This document shows positions 10,510 to 18,500 of a stretch of DNA of 64,000 nucleotides, in pieces (position 1 is the first letter of the stretch; each line of letters begins with the position of its first letter). This stretch comes from Tetraselmis striata (Eukaryota > Chlorophyta > Chlorodendrophyceae > Chlorodendrales > Chlorodendraceae), in contig VCJN01001754.1 of the NCBI GenBank assembly GCA_006384855.1, positions 186,001 through 250,000 on the forward strand, written 5' to 3'. The notes below the pieces were generated by a model. That model had not been told where the DNA came from. It worked only from the letters and a program-made list of their open reading frames with translations, and did no database searches. The position numbers and the translations under genes were made by a program.

Positions 10510-12186
10510 GTGCTGCCAGACCTGATCGTCTACGGCCGATATAATATTCACACTATATTAACATCGGTGCACACCGCCGCACACCGCCGCACACCGCCGC
10601 ACACCGCTGCGCGCGCACATTCGTCGCACACATTATCCCGGATTCACTCGCCGTATCCATTACGCCGTGCTACTTCAACAATAAACATTGCGAAATTACA
10701 CCGACACAATGCCGCACCGACTAGCTCTTGACAATACGTGCATATAAATAGTAGTGGCGCGCTGCTCCTCGCCTCCGATGTGTCGTTGACTGCTGCGGAA
10801 GGCGGTCGTCGACTGGGTGTTAGTTTCTCCACCTCGGCCGCCCCCCCCCCCCCCCCCCCCCGCCCCCCCCCCCCCCCCCCCTTCACCGCTCACAGCGCCA
10901 TGGCCGACCTCGCCCCCCCGGGCAAAAGTGGGCGGCGAGCCTTGTTGTCTCGCGTGTCCGCGCCGCCGGCATCGAGGAGGACGAGAAAGACATGAGGAAA
11001 CCCGTGACAAGGTGGGCGCGCAACAAAACACTCCATCCTCCGCATTAGCACGCACCCACTCGTGGCTAACTTGTGCCGCGCGCAGGTTCGTCCGGGAGCG
11101 CCGTAAGGCCCACCTCAACGCCAAGGCTTCCACAGTGCCAGCGGCGCAACTCGTGGTGGCCGAGGAGGCCGCATCCTCAGCCGCTTAAAGGCGAAACGAT
11201 TGTGGCTTGTTGTGGGTGTCTGGGCACAGGGGGCGTCCCGACGCCAAGGTAAGGAAGCTCATGGCGGCGTCGTCGACGGCACAGCCTCCCGGGGTGGTGA
11301 AGACACTGACGGATGACAAGAAGCGGAAGAGGCCAGTGAAGAAACGCCGAGGTAAGAAACTGACGGTCGCGGAGTCGGAGGCGGAGTCGGAGGCGCAGGC
11401 GGAGGCGGAGGCGGAGGCGGAGGCGGAGGCAGCGAGATCGTCGAAGCGGAGGGTCCCCCGGGCACGCAAGAACAAGAACAAGCAGTAGCCCCCGCCCCCT
11501 TTACACCCCCCCCCCCCCCCCCCCCCCCAGGCGGGAGCGGCTGGCGGCGAGGGGGGGCGGGGGGGGGCGGGGCGGGCGTGGTCCCCCGCCCCCGCACCCC
11601 CCCCCCCCCCCCCCCCCGGGCCACATCCCCCGATGGCAGCTGTCGCGAATATTGTAATTCAATCATTCTTCGGCAAACCGCTGCCTGCCCCCGCCCTCCC
11701 CCTCGCGAATATTTATGTAACGTGAGCACTCTTTGGCAAAACATGGCAGCCAAACCGCCCATCTGATGACCTTTGATCGGACGGCTGGCAGGCCCGATCA
11801 GCAGTACTAGTACTGCAAATTCCCCAGTGTTACCAAATACGTACGGCTGCGATTTGCGCTCCCATGTACTAATAGTCGTACTTATCCACAGGACGACTAG
11901 GGTTCGTGCCCGGGTACCGGGTACCGGGTACTACATCCCCGGTACCGGCGTCATAAATATATCGCGTACTACCCGGTACTACACGGACAACCTTGTACCT
12001 TGTACGTCAGTGCCATGTACGCTTCACCGGGCTGGTACGGCTACCAGAATGATGACAAAAAGGATTTATCGCCCGCCGGCAATAACGCCGGATGTACTCG
12101 CACGTAACTGGATGGACGTGCCGCCACCAGCAGCAGCCTTCACGGATAAATAATAGTCGCTAGTAGTAGTGCTTCGTCACCTGTAT
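10510..12186 (+). other. right arm of the CACTA element with short basic ORFs
   Basis: Begins with an ACACCGCCGC microsatellite (about 10,568-10,610). C runs at 10841-10860, 10863-10881, 11506-11528 and near 11,600 interrupt it. Two short plus-strand frames are Lys/Arg-rich: one ends at 11188 (contains FVRERRKAHLNAKAS) and one spans 11207-11488 (contains DDKKRKRPVKKRRGKK, then an EA repeat coded by 11378-11430, then a basic tail). They may be exons of one nuclear, DNA-binding protein; the splice sites were not resolved. The part from 11,500 on is non-coding. Confidence 0.3.
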
Positions 12187-12511
12187 GTCACATCTGAATC
12201 TCACAGTGCTTGCCGGTCCGCATGCCCTTGTCGTTGACGATGTAGCACTGCGCGGAGGCGTTGGCGAACTCGTCGGCGGCCGCGAGCTTCGTCTTCCAGG
12301 CGCGCGTCGTCGTGCCGATGGTGGCGCCGGCGAGCCCCGGAAACGCCTTTACCGCCGTGGCGATGACGTTCGCGAGCGAGTACTAGTCGCCCCTGAGCCA
12401 CTTCTTCGCTATCTGGAGCACGCGTTGGGTGGTCTCGGCGGCACGGGCGGAAAGGGACGGCATCTTGTGTTTAACAACAGTTGACACAAAAGATTCCTAA
12501 CCCCCATGTAA

Positions 12512-13021
12512 ATGCCCGCCTTCCGCCGTGTCCACGTGAGCATCGAGGACCGCCTTGACGGCGACCGCACGCGCTTCCGACTCTCGCTCGACGGCGACGT
12601 CGCGCACGAGTTCCTAGGCAAGCCCCTTCGGGTGGCCGTGGAGTGGTGCGACGCGATTCGGTGCAACGAGGTGTCCATCGACTACTCGACGATATCGTCC
12701 GGACACGGCCCCGCTCTCCTCTTGGAGTGCATGAGCGCCACGCAGGGCAACACGTGGTGCAGCTGGAACGGCTCGGCCTCCCGGACGCTGTGCATGCTCC
12801 AGAACGACCTGGGCAGCGGCGTTTACGGCATCCAACAAGACGGCGGTCGCGTCCGGAGGGAGAGCATGGGCGCAATAACCTCCGGACAGATCATGGATGC
12901 GCACGGCCCCATGGAGCTTCGCTTGAGTATATTCACCGGGTCGACGGTGCGTCCCGTAGCGTCGGACGCCGACGTCGAGTCGTACTCGTTTTCGCTACTT
13001 TTTTGGACTTCGGACGATTAG
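12512..13021 (+). CDS. putative viral structural protein, jelly-roll-like, copy 1
   Basis: Intact intronless 169-residue frame starting at ATG 12512, 48 bases from the divergent lipase start. It is rich in alternating hydrophobic strands, with no signal peptide or membrane segment. The C-terminus (MELRLSIFTGSTV ... VESYSFSLLFW) matches in layout the end of the next gene (GVRVRVLDSTTGQ ... GEFVFSVVVW), so the two look like tandem paralogues of about equal length. In a capsid/lipase neighbourhood I infer a minor capsid, penton or spike role, unproven. GC-rich codon use is like the rest of the island. One of the few unbroken genes here. Confidence 0.5.
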   Translation: MPAFRRVHVSIEDRLDGDRTRFRLSLDGDVAHEFLGKPLRVAVEWCDAIRCNEVSIDYSTISSGHGPALLLECMSATQGNTWCSWNGSASRTLCMLQNDLGSGVYGIQQDGGRVRRESMGAITSGQIMDAHGPMELRLSIFTGSTVRPVASDADVESYSFSLLFWTSDD

Positions 13022-13022
13022 A

Positions 13023-13516
13023 GTGTGCCCTCCGGACTGGCCTTCCCGTGGTACCGCGTTTGGTTGTCATCGGCGGATCGCACCGCCGGCACGGTGCAGG
13101 ACGCGTACCTGCCGTTTCGTTGGACCACCAACAGCAACGCCGTGTCGCAAACCGGAGGGGCGTGGATGGCAGCGTGCGACTATTGGAGTTCGGTAAACCA
13201 CGAGACGGCCAGCCTATCGTCTGGACTCACCCTCGAGCTTCGGGGATTGGTCCGGATGTCGACTTACAACACAGAGTTCCTGCACCTTGGGCGCAGCTAC
13301 CGGACGGGCGAAGAGAACTGGTTCAGCCAGCGGCTGTCTATAAAAGGCATGAGCACGGACGCACTCGGCCAGAAGTGCGTCACCGACCCCGACTCCATAA
13401 GCGGCGTCCGCGTGCGCGTGTTGGACTCGACCACCGGCCAAGCGCCGGCGGACCCCGACCAGCTCGGCGAGTTCGTGTTTAGCGTGGTGGTGTGGCACAG
13501 CCCCGTGCACGAGTGA
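13023..13516 (+). CDS. putative viral structural protein, copy 2 (start ATG lost)
   Basis: Open frame of about 163 codons beginning one codon after the stop of copy 1. The expected start reads GTG (13025) instead of ATG, and the next in-frame ATG is far inside, so the start appears mutated. It has a beta-rich composition and ends EFVFSVVVWHS, parallel to the end of copy 1. Its TGA stop overlaps the ATG of the next small ORF (TGATG at 13514-13518). Tight packing and paralogy suggest a viral structural module. No family is recognised. Confidence 0.45.
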
Positions 13517-13617
13517 TGAGCGAGCCTTTCTACGACGCCGACGTCGGGCTGCGTCTCATCGGCATTTGCGGCCCGTCGCCGGCCAAGCGGCCCGAGAAGA
13601 TAAAGTTGGTACGTTAA
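13516..13617 (+). CDS. 33-residue ORF overlapping the upstream stop
   Basis: ATG at 13516 shares bases with the TGA of the preceding gene. It codes a 33-residue basic peptide ending KRPEKIKLVR and stop. It is too short to recognise and supported only by the stop-start overlap, which is common in compact viral genomes. It could be chance. Confidence 0.25.
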   Translation: MSEPFYDADVGLRLIGICGPSPAKRPEKIKLVR

Positions 13618-13644
13618 CCCGCTGTTCGAACCAAGGGGGGCGAG

Positions 13645-13907
13645 ATGCCGTGCATGGTGGAGATCACGTCGCTGCCGATCAAGAAGCCGATTCCGCCGAC
13701 TGAGTCGGCAAAAGTACCGACCGAGTCGGTAGAGGCAGCGCCACAAACACCAGAGGCTCCGGCTGAGTCGGCAAAGCGCGCGCTCACTACGCGCTTCGAC
13801 ACCTTGAAATGCGTGAGTGCGGTGCGACATTCAAAAACAAGCACGCCAAGCACGACCATTACCGCCGGGGCAAGTGCGCGAAAAAGACCGTTGTAACTAA
13901 TAACTAA
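13645..13907 (+). pseudogene. small zinc-finger protein, frameshifted
   Basis: From ATG 13645 a Pro/Glu/Ser-rich N-terminus (with repeated ESAK and PTES words) leads to TRFDTLKCV. A one-base deletion near 13,815 then moves the frame; the new frame reads ECGATFKNKHAKHDHYR followed by RGKCAKKT. Together this gives C-x2-C...H...C spacing of a single C2HC finger, like small DNA-binding proteins of large DNA viruses. Each half lacks half of the ligands, so the gene is broken. Stop at 13905-13907. Confidence 0.45.
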
Positions 13908-13909
13908 AC

Positions 13910-14786
13910 ATGCCCCTCCTGGACCACAGCCCCCGCGCACGAGTGATGACCACCCCCGTGGTGGACTTGCCATGTCCACCACCACCTTTTATCGCCCTGC
14001 GGTGCCTCTTAGTGACACTAGATCTTAGTAGGTGGACTTGGTGGACTACTTTTACTATATTTATAACCTCATTTTCCATAGGGGCTACGAGGGCTTTACA
14101 TGGGAGACTCCGACCCCGACGGAGAGGGCCACCAGGTCCACCAACTGGAATGCGGCGTGGTGGCCGCGAAAACGACGCGGCACTGCCGGCGTGAAAAGTT
14201 TGGGGGACTTCCGTCCTCCACCCCTGCTTAGAGTGCGCCGTTGCGCGAAAAAGACCGCTGGAACTAGTAACTAAACATGCCCCTTCTCGACTTCGGCCTC
14301 CCCCACCGCGGCAACCACCCCGTTGCGCTGCCCACCTCAACGAGGACATGTGGGACGGGTTGTCGACGTCCGGAGTACTATATGAGCCCGTTTCCAAGCG
14401 CGAGTCTGCGAACCGCTCGCCGACAAGGCCAGCATCACGGATGTCACTCCAAAGGCTCGCCCAGCGAGCTGGGCTTTGCCGGACACCGGGGGTGCCAGTG
14501 ACTTGTCCGGACGACTGATATTGAAAGCGCTATGTGATTGCTGCACCGACACCGACGCCTGGGACTTTGCGGGGGCGTCCGGACAACCCCTCTGCGGCGA
14601 CGTGTTCTCGAAAGTGGACCCACGGCGTACGTGGTGGAGGCGTCGGCGTTTTCGGCGCTCAGCCTGAGCCATGCCATCGTGGCCAACATCACCGGCGGCG
14701 TGTCGATCACGAGCACATCGCTCTGCGCCGGCGCGGACCCCGAGGCCGACGTGGTGAAAGCGGCGACCATCGTGGATGTGGTCTAA
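13910..14786 (+). pseudogene. decayed viral ORFs with a repeated leader
   Basis: Two ATGs (13910 and 14277) are preceded by almost the same 35 bases (GCGCGAAAAAGACCG then AACTAATAACTAAAC or a near match) and begin MPLLD. The first frame soon becomes nonsense. After 14277 the sense alternates between frames: MPLLDFGLPHRGNHP, then HLNEDMWDGLSTSGVLYEP, then LCDCCTDTDAWDFAGASGQP. A shift near 14,625 leads to AYVVEASAFSALSLSHAIV and a stop at 14786. At least three frameshifts. No family recognised. Confidence 0.35.
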
Positions 14787-14811
14787 TTAATATGTTTAAT
14801 TATCCCACATC

Positions 14812-15430
14812 ATGGAGAACACGACCCTGCCGTGGGAGATCCCGCAAGACGCCCTTCAGCCAAGTATAGTGGACCCGGAGGCGGTGCCCGTGTCCACGCG
14901 GGCCCCTCAGGACGATCACATGGTGTCGATCGACATATACGACGACGAGACGTTGTTATTCCACTTCCGCGACACGTGTCGGTGACAGAAGCGGCTGCAC
15001 GACGTGGCGCACCATCGCTACCGGAACCTCTCCGACTGCAGCGCGGCGGCCGTGGTCGGCCTCACGACGGTGGCCGGCATCTTCACCGTGATCCTCCCGC
15101 TGCTAAGACCCGAATCCGACGTCATCCCCATCGTCACAGGGTCGGTCTCCATCTTGGGCGGCGCGTTGGGCGCGCTGGCGCGCAGCCTTAACCTGGAGGT
15201 TAAGTCGTCGCAACACAACAACTACAGCGCGGAGTACGCTGAAATCGCGCGCCATCAACACGGAGCGCGTGCTGTCGGAGGGCGGGCACGGCACGTACAT
15301 TTCCAGCAGGTCCGACTTCATCAAGACGGTACAGCACCGGATGAACCGGCTGGACGACGGGGCGCCCTCGATACCGACGTGGGTGCAGAAATCGGTGGGC
15401 CACCCCTCCTCCCGGCAAATCGGGGACTGA
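14812..15430 (+). pseudogene. two-helix membrane protein, SLATT-like, broken
   Basis: ATG 14812 opens an acidic N-terminal tail (DDHMVSIDIYDDETLLFHF), then an in-frame TGA at codon 58 (14983-14985). After it come HDVAHHRYRNLSDC, a first hydrophobic helix (AAAVVGLTTVAGIFTVILPL), a short loop with PESD and a second helix (VIPIVTGSVSILGGALGALA), then SLNLEVKSSQHNNYSAEYAEIAR. A one-base deletion near 15,245 moves the frame to AINTERVLSEGGHGTYIS and on to the stop at 15430. Two adjacent helices followed by an amphipathic helix is the layout of SLATT 2TM effector proteins, known from bacterial defence systems and some large viruses. The match is by architecture only. Confidence 0.45.
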
Positions 15431-15466
15431 ACCTTTTTCAGTGCGTGATAGTATAGAGATAGAGAT

Positions 15467-16096
15467 ATGGGCGTCACTTCCGTCGCGCTGCACGTGAACA
15501 CCACCAACACCATCGTCGGGGCCACCGTGACCGACGTGACCGGCAGCATGTTTGGGAGCACCTTAAACTACACTTACACCACCACCGCCAACACCGCGCT
15601 ATACTAATGGCGCATAGCCACGGATAACGGCGGGAACAGCACGACCGAGGCCCTGGGTTCGTACACGACGGACAACACGACCGCGCCGACCGTCACCTCC
15701 GCCACGCAGGCGGCGGGCACGCCGGCGGCCACCGCGATCGACCTGGCGTTCGGCGCCACGGACAACGACCCTGCGGGCGTCAACGCCATCTATGTGTACC
15801 AGAGCACCACCGCGACCGCACCGGACGTCGCCAATGTCAAGGCGAGCGGGGTTGCGAAGGTGGGCAGCGCCACGAGCCACACCTTCTCCGGAGTGACGCC
15901 CGCGACGCAGTATTACGCGTGGCTGGTGGCTACCGACCCGAGCGGCAACGACACGGCGGTCACCGCGTTCACGCCGGCGAGCCCGACGACGGCGGCCGAC
16001 AGCACGCCGCCGACCATCACCAGCTACTCGCTGGCCGCCGGCGGCGACGCTGAGACCGAGGTGACTATTAGTGCCACTGTAGCGGACGGCGTGTAA
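15467..16096 (+). pseudogene. fibronectin-III-like surface or fibre protein
   Basis: The frame from ATG 15467 to 16096 is open except for one TAA at about 15,605, where the family pattern predicts Tyr (ALY-stop-WRIATDNGGN). It holds two Fn3-like repeats: SATQAAGTPAATAIDLAFG leading to TQYYAWLVATDPSGND. The Y-x-W-L-V/I-A-T-D-x-x-G-N signature recurs once per repeat, and once more in the next gene. Thr/Ala-rich, with no signal peptide seen. In this island it fits a virion fibre or adhesin; a host cell-surface origin is the alternative. Confidence 0.5.
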
Positions 16097-16856
16097 TAAA
16101 ATGATGTATCTAGATAAATGACGGCTCCGGCGATTACCCAGGTGGAGCTGCTCCGCAACACGACCAACGACGTGGGCACCGCCCCTGCATTCGACATCAC
16201 CAGCTCTTTCTTGGGCAGCGTGACCCCGACGACCGGCGCTTCACGTCACGTCAGCCGGCGCGAGCGTGGCCAGGAGCGGCCTGACGCCGGGCACCGCCTA
16301 TTATTACTGGCTCTCGGTGACCGACAAGGCGAGGCTGATCACGGCGCAGTACCTGGGTACCATAACGACAGCGACCTCGTACAGTCCGCTCATAACGGCA
16401 CCAACGACTACTTGTCTGTCACCGGCACAACCCAAAACGAATATAACGTGGGCACGATTTCGTTATGTCTCAAGACGACTGCCACTGCCGGTATCGTGTT
16501 CTCGCACTACGACAACATCGGTGAGGCGAGGTTGACACCCGAGGGCCGGATATGGTACACCAGCCGCAGCGCGTTGACTGAGTCGAATGTCAACGTGACA
16601 TTCGTAAACACAGCTGCAGTGAACGACAAACTGGCACAACTACATCGTGAGCTACAACATGACATCCCGAACGGCATACGTGAGCGTTGATGGTGTAATC
16701 GATGCTTTGTTGGTGAGCACCAACGTCAACTCGAGTGTCACTTGGAAAGAGTCTGCATACACCGTCGGTGCGAGGCAGACTTCTATATTGTTCGACGGGT
16801 GTATGGCAGAGCTCTACGCCACCCGCGAGTACCTCGACCTGAGCGTCGATGCCAAC

Positions 16857-17269
16857 TGTTATACTCCATTTCCCTTTAGCCATAATGTTCTGCTATACTA
16901 GCAGGTATAACTCCCCGCAAAGGTAGTACGACTACGCATCCGCGGAGTCGCTGTACATATTAGTATTGCGGGCGTAAATATTAGTAGTATAAGGCCGAAG
17001 ACTGTTCTGGAATTCTCTAGAGTTCTCTGACTCAAGCCTTACGTGGCTAACACAGCACGGGTATCCCATGACACCCGGCTAACATAGCACAGGTATGACT
17101 ATGACCTCGGCGGGTATCAATACCGCCTCGGACAAGTCTACTAGGTAGAATTCAGAGACAGAACTATAACCCAGGAACCCCTGTAACCAGAAGAGATTGG
17201 CCATACTTTCTAAATCCTTCCGCTGCATCCTAAAGGGCCTAAAGAACAGGCTTAAGCTAGAGCCTAACA
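16857..17269 (+). repeat. 5' LTR of the gypsy element
   Basis: 413 bases, starting TGTTATACTCC and ending GCCTAACA (TG...CA ends). It matches 23212-23624 with about five substitutions. At the position where the 3' LTR has CGTATAAATACC, this copy has GGTATCAATACC, so its TATA-like element is damaged. Confidence 0.95.
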
Positions 17270-17270
17270 C

Positions 17271-17286
17271 TTGGTTTCGGAGCTTA
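17271..17286 (+). promoter_or_regulatory. primer binding site
   Basis: TTGGTTTCGGAGCTTA starts two bases after the LTR. TGG pairs with a tRNA CCA end, and the rest would match a tRNA ending ...GCUCCGAAACCA. I cannot name the tRNA. Confidence 0.6.
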
Positions 17287-17308
17287 GACAGCGGTAAGCG
17301 ACGTAAAG

Positions 17309-18469
17309 ATGGCTACACCAGGAGAGACACCACCTGAGGACAGCGGAAGCTTTCCGGTAGCGGCCACTGCCGGCGAAGCACAGCCGATTCCGCTTGAAGG
17401 AGGTCAAGAGGGCACGCAACCGACCCTCGCAACCATGATGAGCATGCTTCAACGACTAGCCGACCGAGTCGAGACTATGTCGACGGAGCAAGCGAAGATG
17501 CAAGATGTAGCGCAAGCTACAACGGCGGCAATGGCGGAGATTCGCCGCCTTGACGAGTACGTGCGACAAGGCTTCAGTCATTTCGACGACCGAGTGAACC
17601 GGAGCCGAGTTGTAGAGCAGCAGATGCGAGACCAGCTTCGTTCTGCCCGGACCAGCGACATGCCTGGACTCATGCCGAGCGATGTGAAACCAGCGAAGAT
17701 CGAGAAGCTATCGACTACGAATATCGACGAGCTACGGAACTGGTTTCGTCATGCACGGGGTTACCTGAAATATCACAACGTAAACCCGGAGGAACCTCGT
17801 AGCGTGTACTGGGCATCTGGCTATTTTCACGGACCTGTATCCAAGTGGTGGTACGCGCAAGTGGCGAGTACGCACGACGAAATTGGCGGCGGTTTTACCG
17901 GTATTACGCACATGGAGGCGGCACTAATCACCGAATTCTGTGGACGTACAACGGCGAAGCAAGCTCGTATCCATCTGGATCGCGCGACACAGCGGACTAC
18001 AGTACAGAAGTACGCGAATTATTTCCGCGAGCAACTACTGGAGTTACCCCATCGTCACGAGGAAGATAATGTACATGACTTCCAGCGCGGACTGAAACCC
18101 CATATTCGAAAGGAAGTTGCCCTGAAAAACCCTAAGACCCTGGCAGAAGCTGTACAGGCAGCTCTGGCTGTTGAAGCTGCGGAGCGGGAGACAGATGTGC
18201 ACCGCGAGATCCGTCGCGAGCGCCTAAACATCATGGACGACGATGGCGACGACGACGAGCAGTACTACAGCAGTGCTGAGGGTGAGGCTACAGAACAAGA
18301 AGACGACCTGTTGATGGCGCGGCGATTGACCGAGGAGGAGTTTGAGAGATTTAAGAAGGAGGAACGCTGCTTTATCTGCAGGGCGAAAGGTCATGTTGCG
18401 TCCGCGTGCCCGAGCAAGAAGAAGAAAATTTCTGAATATCGACCCAGAAAGACCCGGCCGGGAAACTAA
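17309..18469 (+). CDS. gag: gypsy Gag with zinc knuckle
   Basis: Intact 386-residue frame from ATG 17309. The N-terminal half is a Gln/Glu-rich coiled-coil-like segment (MLQRLADRVETMSTEQAKMQ). The middle is the retrotransposon Gag capsid fold (ELRNWFRHARGYLKYHNV; SKWWYAQVA; QRTTVQKYANYFREQLLELP). An acidic stretch precedes a CCHC knuckle, CFICRAKGHVASAC, near residue 362, for RNA packaging. It ends in a basic tail and TAA immediately after GGGAAAC. The length is usual for the family. This is the only unbroken gene of the element. Confidence 0.92.
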   Translation: MATPGETPPEDSGSFPVAATAGEAQPIPLEGGQEGTQPTLATMMSMLQRLADRVETMSTEQAKMQDVAQATTAAMAEIRRLDEYVRQGFSHFDDRVNRSRVVEQQMRDQLRSARTSDMPGLMPSDVKPAKIEKLSTTNIDELRNWFRHARGYLKYHNVNPEEPRSVYWASGYFHGPVSKWWYAQVASTHDEIGGGFTGITHMEAALITEFCGRTTAKQARIHLDRATQRTTVQKYANYFREQLLELPHRHEEDNVHDFQRGLKPHIRKEVALKNPKTLAEAVQAALAVEAAERETDVHREIRRERLNIMDDDGDDDEQYYSSAEGEATEQEDDLLMARRLTEEEFERFKKEERCFICRAKGHVASACPSKKKKISEYRPRKTRPGN

Positions 18470-18500
18470 GACGTGAGTCGGCCGCGCGCGGCGCGCGACA
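18460..18500 (+). promoter_or_regulatory. probable -1 ribosomal frameshift site at the gag stop
   Basis: GGGAAAC (18460-18466) stands in the gag zero frame as G GGA AAC, directly before TAA. A -1 slip at this heptamer continues as CTA AGA CGT GAG TCG and stays open into pol, which is in the -1 frame. About 14 bases downstream the palindrome GCCGCGCGCGGC can form a GC stem. Heptamer, spacing and stem are those of known -1 signals; activity is untested. Confidence 0.75.

Larger units (their letters stand above)
3874..12208. mobile_element. CACTA-type DNA transposon, 8,335 bp
   Basis: Bounded by perfect 22-bp terminal inverted repeats (3874-3895 and 12187-12208) that start CACTGTGAGA and end in its complement, flanked by a 3-base direct repeat CTT (3871-3873 and 12209-12211). 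CACT termini with a 3-bp target duplication are the hallmark of the CACTA (En/Spm) superfamily. The element interrupts a lipase reading frame that becomes continuous when it is left out, which confirms the borders. Inside are a plus-strand gene with a BED-like finger, a 30/31-bp minisatellite, a minus-strand Cys-rich ORF, a ~370-bp tandem array and short basic ORFs. I could not identify a DDE catalytic core, so the element may be non-autonomous. Confidence 0.8.
3292..12463 (-). pseudogene. class 3 lipase-like gene split by a transposon
   Basis: The two halves are 12463-12209 (start ATG at 12463) and 3870-3292 on the minus strand. With the 8.3-kb insertion and one CTT copy left out, the frame is continuous for 278 codons including the stop. 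The C-terminal half carries the nucleophile elbow GHSMGGSLA, an Asp in VVFRVDGDIVS and a His in DAHLLDWF, the expected order of the Ser-Asp-His triad of lipase_3 alpha/beta hydrolases. An RGTN motif lies before the elbow, as in the family. Two in-frame stops (TAG at 12385-12383, TGA at 3762-3760) show the gene was already decaying. No introns. Lipases of this class are known from polinton-like and other algal viruses, which fits the neighbours. Substrate cannot be told. Confidence 0.7.
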
